A stretch of 64,000 nt of DNA from Onthophagus taurus. Its lineage: Eukaryota; Arthropoda; Insecta; Coleoptera; Scarabaeidae. The notes under the pieces are model-generated. The model was not told the origin of the DNA. It worked only from the letters and a program-made list of their open reading frames with translations, and ran no database searches. The stretch is taken from contig NC_091967.1 of the NCBI RefSeq assembly GCF_036711975.1, forward strand, positions 13,206,001-13,270,000, read 5' to 3'. Of the stretch, positions 55,882 through 64,000 are shown piece after piece. Position numbers and translations under genes: made by a program. Every line of letters starts with the position of its first letter. Position 1 is the first letter of the stretch.

Positions 55882-57818
55882 TCAATAGATTATAAATGGT
55901 CTATTTCCGTAAGTATTAAAAATTTGAGTCCAAAATTGAAAATCTCCCTCATCTGGATTATTTCTAACGGCCAAATTTTTATCTAGATGTAAATATTTCA
56001 TATTTGGCACAGGAGCTGTTTTTGGCCAAATAATTTCTTGTAAGAATGCATCTGCTATTGGAGTTGGATTTCTGAAATGAAAATGTTATCGATAAATTAA
56101 TATTTAATGTTTTATACATTTTTTACCCATATTTAGCAAAATTTCCCCATAATTTCACTAATCTTTTGCTGCAAAGATAATCGTCATCAGATAAATTTCT
56201 CGGTTGTGTCCGTCTGGTAAATAAATAATTTAGTTCCTCGGCATGCCCAACACCTTCCCAATTAGTTCTTTGGGGATTTCCCAGATATCCAACACAATTG
56301 AATTCGTAAAAATAAACGTCGGTGTATTTTGAAAGCAAAAGTCCTTGTTGTATTAGCGGACGTATTATGATCATGTCTTCAAACCACTATTGAATAAATA
56401 TTTTGTTTCAAACTTGATGTGTCTTTCTAGTACAAGTTTTACTTACATGCATAAAATGTTCATCAGTAAAATCTGTCGTATCACCCGGAAAATAATGTTG
56501 TTTGATAAGTGTACCGGCGATATTAATGGTATTGGCATCATCTGGTGCTGTCAAATTTAATCCTATAGGAATTAAAGTAGCGGGCGCAAAACCAGAATCT
56601 CTGATAACCTTTTTAAGAATTTCAGCCGGAAGACCATCACCTTCATTAGAATTAAATCCCATTAAAATCGGAATTTTTGGAAATTCTCCGTTTTCCAACA
56701 TTTCATAGGGCGATTTTTTAACAACAGCGTTTTCATGTTCAGGCTCAATTACTACCGTGTATGCTACAATACGTTGATCAAGAACAACTGCAGCCCTTAT
56801 AGAGGTTGCTTGTAGCTCCCTAAAATCAATTTTTCGAAGGTTTCTAACTAATTCTTCGCTATCGGTAGTATTGATATTTAATAATGATCCGGTTGCGAAA
56901 GCATAAATTGGTTCATCAACTCCTAACCCTGGTGGCATAATAGAGCAGCCACTTTCAATAATCGCTTTTTGAAATAATCCTTTAGTTAATGGTGAAGATA
57001 ATAAATGGGAAATCGATATTCCTCCTGCACTTTCTCCCCAAATTGTTATGGAATTTTTATCCCCACCAAAATATTCAATGTTTTCGTTTACTCATTTTAA
57101 CGCCATAATTTGATCTCTTAACCCGTTATTTCCTGGTGCGACTAAATCACCCGTATAAAGAAAGCCGAATATTCCTAGCCGATAAGAAACTGTTACCACT
57201 ACAATATCTTCTTTCACAAAATTATCTGGGGGATATAATTCATAACCATTGTCGCCTTCAAAATATCCGCCCCCATGTATCCAAACCATTACTGGGTAAG
57301 TTATGTCATGTTGTATATTACTGGGTGGCTGTGGAGTTATAAATTTGATTTATATATTTTTGTGAGAAACTTATTATTATTACCTTTGGTGTATAAACAT
57401 TTAGGTATAAGCAATCTTCAGAACCTTCAATTTTATCCATTCGAACTAAACAGGTTCTTTGTTGAACGCATTGTGGCTTTTGCGTGGTTGCATCTCTTAT
57501 ATTTATCCATTTTGGTGCAGATTCAGGTGGCTAAAAAGCAGCTTTGTTATTATGACCATTTACAAGTTTTAAAGATTTACTTGGAATCTGAGATTTCCCA
57601 AAGGTGGTTTCGCAAAAGGTATTCCTAAATATGTGTACATAGCATGATCATTTGAGAGTGTTTTCTTCAATCCTCGTATCAATCCATTTTTTGTAAGGCT
57701 AATGTAGGCGAAAAATGTTGCTAATGCATATTACCTACATTAAATTTAATGGTCTACTTACCGAAGTCAAACACACCGAAAATATTACAAATAACAAAAA
57801 TACGCTTTTAAGGACCAT
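55882..57818 (-). pseudogene. Carboxylesterase, damaged paralogue
   Basis: Six blocks on the minus strand match the intact esterase at 61427-63397: 57762-57818 (signal peptide SVFLLFVIFSVCLTS), about 57581-57698 (GLIRGL...YLGIPFAKPPLG), 57384-57530, 56447-57328, 56127-56386, 55882-56071. The triad is present (GESAGG Ser, SNEGDG Glu, GVGHAEEL His). Two problems: a TGA at 57092-57094 replaces the Trp of ALKWVNENIE, and no AG acceptor joins exon 1 to exon 2 in phase. Unlike its partner it splits the C-terminal part with a 55-bp intron (56072-56126). The protein ends differ at 14 of 62 residues, and the rest of the frame is open, so inactivation is recent, or the stop is an assembly error. Confidence 0.8.
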
Positions 57819-58429
57819 CGTGCTCAAAAGTGACCTTTTAAAGCTATGGCGATTGTATTTATAGCACACTTTTATATGGATGACCAACTCATTTCCTATG
57901 GAGGGGACAATCTTAAATTTAGAAATTATATAAGTAATAATATAAGTTTAAAATATTTTTATGAATTTGGTTGTCTAAATTGGAGTAGTCTTTAGATTAG
58001 AACACTTTATGGGTTCTCAGCTCTCATCTTAAAGGTGATAAAATTTTATCTCGTTTCAATTAAAAGAGTTTTTTACTTAGCGTTACATAATTGGAAACAT
58101 ATAAAGCAGTAAACGTACTTGATAAGGTGTTATAAAAGAACAACAACTCAAATTAAAGTGGGTTTTAAATAATCCATATATTTTAATGTCAAATGGTAAA
58201 TAGTATATAAGTTTAGTAATAATAACAGTAACAACAATACGAAGAAAATACGAAGCACCTTGAGGAATCGCTTTAGTAATTTACTACACACAACAGCGAC
58301 CCGTAATTTTAAATCATATTTTACGATGAGAGACAACTGAGGAAACCAATTTACATTCTCGAATTAAATAATTGGCAGTTCTAATTAAGATAGTTAACTC
58401 TTCGGCCATTGCAAAGTGTGTGGAATAGG
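57819..58429. other. Promoter side of the damaged esterase
   Basis: AT-rich, with a likely promoter near 57820-57900. No other gene or repeat is recognised before the T/G-rich array. Confidence 0.4.
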
Positions 58430-58760
58430 ATTTGAGTGCTTTAGGGTTGAATTGAACTGCTTTTCGGTCTCAGTTGATTTCCTTTGTGGATGAGATTGGT
58501 TTGCTTTGAAGTTGGGTTACTTTGTGGTTGAGTTGCTTTGAAGTTTGATTAGCATAGTTTGGAGTTGGGTTACTTTACGGTTGAGTTAATTTAGGAGTTT
58601 GCTTGTTTCGAAGCAGGATTTCTTTGTGGTTAAACTACTAAGGGATTGAGTTGGCTTGCTTTGAAGTTAAGTTACTTTATCGCTGAGTTGCTTTGGAGTT
58701 GAGTAAGCTTGTTTTGGGTTTAGGTTGGTGTACTATTGGATTGATTTGGTTTGCTTTTTG
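58430..58760. repeat. Degenerate T/G-rich tandem array, left part
   Basis: Many imperfect units of about 20-25 bp are built from GAGTTGCTTTGGAGTTG-type words (TTTGAAGTTGGGTTACTTTG, TGGTTGAGTTGCTTTG, and so on). Strand asymmetry is strong: the plus strand has T and G but little C. The same array resumes at 59645. Confidence 0.75.
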
Positions 58761-59644
58761 GGTTTCTGCGCAGAGGAGGAGAAAATGCTTTTACGCACCC
58801 CGGCCTACTGTTGGCGCCTTGAGGTGTACGTAAGGTGTGTTTCGGCCTAGAGTCTGGGACTCACAGTGTCTACCCCGTAAAAACCCCCCTCTCTTCTCCG
58901 GTACCACCCTTCTGGGTATTTCTTCGGAGGAACGTCGGTGATTGGATGTGATCTGTGGTGTCGCGTCATCTCGCATGATTGGAAGCGGTGTCTTCCAACA
59001 TCGTGTTAGGTTGGTAACTATGAAAAATTGAAATTTTCAGATTGCTTTTAGGTCTATTTGTTTTTATATACAATTCACCGCCATTGGAGAGGGGTTCTTC
59101 GGCCCCAGATGAGCACCCACCTCCGTCTTCCTATCTTCCAGGGATGCGTTTGTGGGCGGATACCGCCAGCACTTGTCATCATGTCAGATAGATAAGTGTG
59201 GAAAAATTGAAATTTTCCAGTTACTTTTACAAATATGCGTTTTTAGCTACAATTCACCGCAGTGGGAGCACCACCTCCGTCTTCCGCTCTTCCAGGGATG
59301 CGTTCTTCTTCAGAAAGGTCTCCTTCCTTTATCGTCGTCTCGCAGGTGGTCGTCCCAAGTGTTAATGAGTTCCACGTGAGTACAGATATAAAAAATACAA
59401 TTAATCGTTATTTTTTTTTAGAGTGCAAGGGTCTCACATGGCTGAGAGCGGGCTCTTGAAGCCACAAGGGCACCTCCTCCGGTCTATTCATTTCTTTCTT
59501 TTTTCCAGTCAGGACATTTTTAATGAATGCAGCCACTTTGCACCAAGTTTCTTCACCGTCCAGCATCTTTTCAACTATGGTGTCCGGCGTAATGGGGCCG
59601 ATTTACTGAAGTAGTTCATCCCTGATCTCTCGCCATCTAAGGCA
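58761..59644. mobile_element. GC-richer insertion splitting the T/G array, with an internal duplication
   Basis: This block of about 0.9 kb differs sharply in composition and interrupts the array. It contains a tandem duplication of about 180 bp period: both 59022-59150 and 59201-59303 run from GAAAAATTGAAATTTTC through ACAATTCACCGC to CCACCTCCGTCTTCC and CCAGGGATGCG. The minus-strand opening 58791-58976 has no clear domain. It is probably retroposon-derived 5' or 3' sequence, but the family is not recognised. Confidence 0.45.
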
Positions 59645-60190
59645 TTGTGTTTTGGCTTGAGTTGGTTTGATTTGGAGTTGATCTATTTTGTAGTTTATCA
59701 ATTGTTTGTTAAGTTTGAATTATAATGGTATCGTTTGAGTTAATTTGTGGTTAGATTGGCTTACTTTGTGTTTGAGTTACCTTGCTTTGAGAATGAGTTT
59801 GTTTACTTTAAGAGCCTGGTTTGGAATAGGTCGGGTTTGCTTTATGAACTGAAAGCAACATTTTAAGTTTGTCTTACAACGGATTGAATCAACTTGTTTT
59901 TGGATTCCATTGCTTAGTGATTTGCTTGCCTTTGAATTGGAATCCTTTGTGGTTGAGTTTCTTCCGGTTTGGGTTGGCTGGATTGCTTTGGGGTTTGATT
60001 GATCTGCTTTAGAATTGGGTTACCTTGCTTTGATTTTGAGTTAATTTCCTCTAGGACTAGGTTGATATACTTTGGGATTTCAATCCTTTGTGATTAGATT
60101 GGCTTACTTCAAAATTGAGTTACTTTGTGTTTTGAATTGCTTTAAACTTTGATTTGCATGCTTTGGGTTGGATTATTTTGATGGAATTGT
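59645..60190. repeat. Degenerate T/G-rich tandem array, right part
   Basis: Continues the array of 58430-58760 with the same word set (GGTTTGCTTTG, TTTGTGGTTGAGTT, TTGAGTTACTTTG). It ends at about 60190, where ordinary AT-rich sequence resumes. Confidence 0.75.
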
Positions 60191-60549
60191 TTTGTGGAAA
60201 AACAACGGCGAATAAAAAAATTATGCTATTTATGTTATTTTTTTATCAAAAGATGTAAAATGTAATTGTACGAGCTTAATGTATAAAATTATAATAATAA
60301 TAATCCCAATGCAGTATTTTTTTATCACCGGTTCAAAATTTTATTTTATCTATACCACATACAATTAGCGAGTTACCGTCATAATTCTGAGGTGTTTTCT
60401 TAAGCAATATATTATCAAAAACTTTAGTTTTGATTTATACAATATTTTCTGTATATATTTCTGTATATATCGGGTAGCCGGACCAACCAACCATTATTAA
60501 ATTTCACCGTGCAGTGCAATACTCTTAACGAAACTTAATGTCTTGCTCG
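60191..60549. other. AT-rich spacer
   Basis: No feature recognised. A GATGTAAAA...GTATAAAAT-type segment here (about 60235-60290) recurs at about 61220-61280, a weak direct repeat that flanks the LINE scrap. Confidence 0.4.
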
Positions 60550-61010
60550 GTGAAAAGTAATTCAGATCCTTATTGGCGGCCCAAAAATCGAGAATCTAAT
60601 ATGATTAACAGCAGGGCAGTGGCATAAAACATGTTCAACCGTCTCCTTGTCCTCTGCACATAGTTGCCATTCAATATCGTCTGCTAGGCCCAATAAGTTC
60701 AGCTGTGTCTTTTATCGGCAGTACCCAGTAAAGACACCCATTAGAACTTTAATGCTACTACGAGCAAGTCATAAAATATTCCTGGGATTGACATTGGCGA
60801 TATCAATAAACAACTTAGCGTGTCTCTTTCTAGGAGAATTGGTCCACAGTTGTCGAAGTCTCTTCAGCCCAGAGTCCAATCCAATGTTTGGCCATCGCAA
60901 ATGATATACCAACTGTTGGCTCTGGCCCCACAAACGCTTTAGCTCATCTGCCGCTTCATTGCCAGTGAAGGAATTGTAATCAGGAAAGCTAATTAGTATT
61001 TTCAATTAGT
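60550..61010 (-). mobile_element. 3' end of a LINE with RNase H domain
   Basis: On the minus strand, 61005-60769 reads SFTGNEAADELKRLWGQSQQ, the end of an RNase H domain (the family pattern is GNE-AD-LA). Further on, 60710-60580 reads WQLCAEDKETVEHVLCHCPA, the C-terminal Cys-Cys-His-Cys block typical of I/R1/LOA-type LINEs. A stop separates the parts and the reverse transcriptase is absent. It is a 5'-truncated, decayed copy. Confidence 0.7.
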
Positions 61011-61426
61011 GTTTGAAGGCCTGTAACTCAACAACATTGTTCGGCAATTTATGATTTTTCAATTTTTACATAAAACAAGTCTCGGCAAATAAATATAATC
61101 ATCCTTAATAATTCCTTTATCGTTCAAAAAATAAAGGTGTAAAATTTTCTGATAAAATTGTCCAAGATTTCTACAATCATAAAATAAAGCTAAGAAGAAA
61201 GATTGGAAAGATTGTGTTGTTTATGTTTTTTTATCAAAAATGATGTAAAACATAATTGCACGAGATTAACGTATAAAATCATCGTAATTGAACCCCAATG
61301 CAGCAGTTGTTAGAACATGTTACAATTCTTACTTTATCTACACCACATGAAATAAGTGGGAAATTCCATATAAAAGCACGTAGTAACAAGGAACCGTACA
61401 CTTTTCTGAAGTATTTGTTAACTACC
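61011..61426. promoter_or_regulatory. Upstream region of the intact esterase
   Basis: About 0.4 kb of AT-rich sequence before the ATG at 61427; it should contain the promoter and 5' leader. A GTATAAAAT-type match at about 61271 could act as a TATA-like element. The open frame beginning at 61298 has no family similarity and is not the start. Confidence 0.35.
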
Positions 61427-63397
61427 ATGTGCCTCAGAACGTTTATATACATTTATGTAATATTTTCCGTTTACTTAATTTCGGTAAGTAAAGACAATAA
61501 TTAAAAAATTCTAATCATTTCTTGTTACTTATTATTGATAGTTGAGATTAAGGCGCAAACAGCCTTGGCTAATATTTCTTGCTTCTAATATTTTTGTAGC
61601 ATGGATATATTATCCGTACAAAAAATGGAAAAGTACGAGGATTAGAGACGAAACTTTCAAGTAATCTAACAATGTATTCGTATTTAGGTATACCTTACGC
61701 AAGATCACCTTTAGGAAAGTTGAGATTTGAGGTAAAGTCTCACACAAAGTATTTTCTGATTCGTTATTTTTAATTTAATTATTTTCTATTAGCCACCTGT
61801 ACCCTCACAACAATGGAGTGGCATCAGAGATTCAACTATACAAAAATCACAATGTGTTCAGTCCAGATTCGCTACTGTTCGAACAAATAAAATTGAAGGT
61901 TCTGAAGATTGCTTGTACTTAAACGTTTATACCTCAACAGTAATATATTTAATAATCTCATATTAATTGTATTCACCTTAAACACCTTCTTTTCATCAGC
62001 TACCGGATATAAATAACAATATAAATTATCCAGTAATGGTTTGGATTCATGGCGGCGGATTTTATGAAGGAGATAATGGTTATGAATTATATCCACCAGA
62101 AAATTTCGTAAAACAAGGCATTGTAGTGGTTACAATTGCTTATCGATTAGGAATATTTGGATTTTTTCATACGGGTGATTTAGTGTCACCAGGGAATAAT
62201 GGAATACGAGATCAAATTATGGCGTTAAAATGGGTAAATGAAAACATTGAAAAATTCGGTGGTGATAAAAATAAAGTAACAATTTCGGGTGAAAGTGCAG
62301 GAGGCATGGCTGTTTCCCATTTAATATTATCACCGTTATCTAAAGGATTATTTCAAAAAGCGATTATTCAAAGTGGCTCCTCTATTATGGCGCCGGCGAT
62401 AGGAGAAGAGCAACCAATTTACGCATTTACAACCGGATCATTATTAGGAATCAATGCCAACAATAGTCAGGAATTAGTTACAAAGCTTCGAAATGTTGAT
62501 TTTAGAGAACTAGAAGCGGCTTCTACAAGAGCTGGAGCTGATACAGGTCAACGTTTAATAGCATATACGGTAGTCATTGAACCAAAACATCAAAACGCTG
62601 TTATCTCAAAATCGCCATATGAAATGTTGGAAAATGGGGAATATAATAAGGTTCCAATTTTAATGGGATTTAATTCAAATGAAGGTGATGGTCTTCCAGA
62701 TATGCTTCTTCGATCGCTTTTAAAGGAAAGCAAATTAGCTCCCTATAATTTGGTTCCGATAGGATTAAATTTGAATGCATCAAGCGATACAAACACCATA
62801 AATTATGTTGGTACACTTATTAAAGAATATTATTTTCCGGGTAGTACTACAGATTATACTGATGCTGATTTTCAACATGTAAGTACAATTTTTGATTTTA
62901 TATTTTATCGAGGAAAAATTTATTACTAATTTTTATTTATTAATTAGTGGTTTGGTGATATGGTCATGACGCGAGCATTAATACAACAAGGAATCTTCCT
63001 TTCAAAACACACTGTCGTTTACTTTTACGAGTTCAATTGTATTGGACGTCTGGGTAATCCTTTGAGGACTAATTGGAATGCCGTCGGTCATGCTGAAGAA
63101 CTAAATTATTTATTCACCAGACGAACGCAACCGAGAATTTTATCTGACGATGATAAAATTTGTAGTCAACGAGTAGTAAAACTATGGGGAAATTTTATTA
63201 AATTTGGAAATCCAACCCCAAATAAAGATGCTTTGTTACAAGGAATTATTTGGCCAAAAACGGCTCCGGTGCCAAATATGAAATATTTACATCTGGACAA
63301 AAACTTGTCACTCAGAACTAACCCAAATGAGAAAGATTATCAATTTTGGAATAATATATTCAACACTTACGGAAAAAGGCCATTTAAAATATATTAA
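61427..63397 (+). CDS. Secreted carboxylesterase (insect alpha/beta-hydrolase, type B)
   Basis: Five exons (61427-61483, 61600-61731, 61793-61939, 62000-62878, 62948-63397) join in phase to 554 residues, the normal length. It hydrolyses carboxylic esters; insect relatives act in detoxification, hormone or odorant degradation, and the substrate here is unknown. Exon 1 is a signal peptide (FIYIYVIFSVYLIS). Then: GKVRGLETKL and YLGIPYARSPLGKLRF, EDCLYLNVYT, the oxyanion loop [23 protein letters not shown], the nucleophile GESAGGMA, the acid in GFNSNEGDG, and the His in VGHAEELNYLF. All triad residues are intact. It is head to head with a damaged paralogue on the other strand, 3.6 kb away. Confidence 0.93.
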
Positions 63398-64000
63398 AAC
63401 TTCTATACATTTTAGAATTGTGATGTTTTTAATAAATATTATATAGTTGCTGCACCTAAATTGTGTTGTTTCAGATAACACCTTATACTACAGTTTTGTA
63501 TTAGAAACCATGACACTAATGTACTTGTAAATATTTATTGTTTACAAATATTTATTATTTTATGATATTTATTTTTATATTCTATTTACCATTATAATTT
63601 ATTTTCTGTATATTTTTTTTGTGAAAAATAATTTGTTTTTGGTATTAATTTTCGGACCATATTTGCATATTAGTCAGTGTGACATTAGGCAAAGTGACAT
63701 TTTTGTACATTTATAATTTGGCATCCTTCTGAACACCGTTTGAATTATACAGGTTGAGCAACTATGCCTAAATCTGGCAAATATTACATCTAGAATCCTG
63801 GTATCTTAAAATAGGCATGTCTCAAATTTTGTATAATTCTAGCTCATTTACGGGAAAATTAGGCATTTCCAGACTTATTTCTACTCTGTATTGTTCTGAG
63901 CCAAGCTTCAAAGGTATACTGTTGCATAACAGCTACATGTATGGACCGTTTTCATTCATTTGCTGTATTTCCATAAAGAACGAAACGGTATTTTTTATAT
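63398..64000. other. 3' flank of the esterase
   Basis: AATAAA-like signals occur shortly after the stop (about 63430). The remainder is AT-rich and no further gene is seen up to the window end. Confidence 0.45.

Noticed and set aside
1-64000. LTR or virus-like elements, CRISPR arrays, rRNA genes
   Set aside because: No protease-integrase or capsid-like frames, long direct terminal repeats, spaced arrays or rRNA motifs were seen by eye.

Overview
This is a nuclear genomic window from an insect. It is AT-rich, its genes have many exons and mostly short introns of about 45-70 bp, and it carries insect-type transposons (mariner/Tc1, piggyBac, hAT, and a CR1/Jockey-type LINE whose ORF1 has PHD and baculovirus-FP-like domains). 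The gene set is insect-like: an antigen-5-type CAP protein, an S28 peptidase, carboxylesterase duplicates, and an Xbp1 with an Ire1-type intron. A beetle or another holometabolous insect is plausible, but the order is an inference.

Layout. Positions 1-17.5 kb form a gene-poor stretch: old Tc1 and LINE scraps, several less AT-rich blocks that could be regulatory, and one LINE with both ORFs open (about 10.9-15.4 kb). A complete six-exon secreted CAP protein gene lies on the minus strand (17577-20384); none of its exons is long enough to stand out as an ORF. Next is a nest of DNA transposons (21.65-25.54 kb): a palindromic element and a mariner-like element, both inside an outer element. Another gene-poor stretch (25.5-32.3 kb) holds a LINE scrap and further candidate regulatory blocks.

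From 32.4 kb the window is gene-dense: an S28 serine carboxypeptidase (+), the unfolded-protein-response factor Xbp1 (-) with a 23-nt Ire1-type intron, hAT debris and MITEs, tRNA-Cys(GCA) (-), a membrane-anchored TPR protein (+), nuclear transport factor 2 (-) with two alternative last exons, the splicing factor ZMAT2/Snu23 (-), and the proteasome adaptor Ecm29 (+, 18 exons, 1829 aa; a piggyBac relic sits in intron 8). ZMAT2 and Ecm29 are divergent and share a promoter region of about 0.3 kb. The right end holds two paralogous carboxylesterases head to head: a damaged one (-, 55882-57818) and an intact one (+, 61427-63397). Between them lie a degenerate T/G-rich tandem array, a GC-richer insertion and a LINE scrap.

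Most exon chains were checked by arithmetic. Joined lengths are whole codons and match family length for the CAP protein (209 aa), S28 peptidase (471 aa), Xbp1 (239 aa unspliced, 398 aa spliced), Ecm29 (1829 aa) and the plus-strand esterase (554 aa). Ntf2 would be 130 aa but shows one extra base in exon 1. No LTR or virus-like element, CRISPR array or rRNA was seen.
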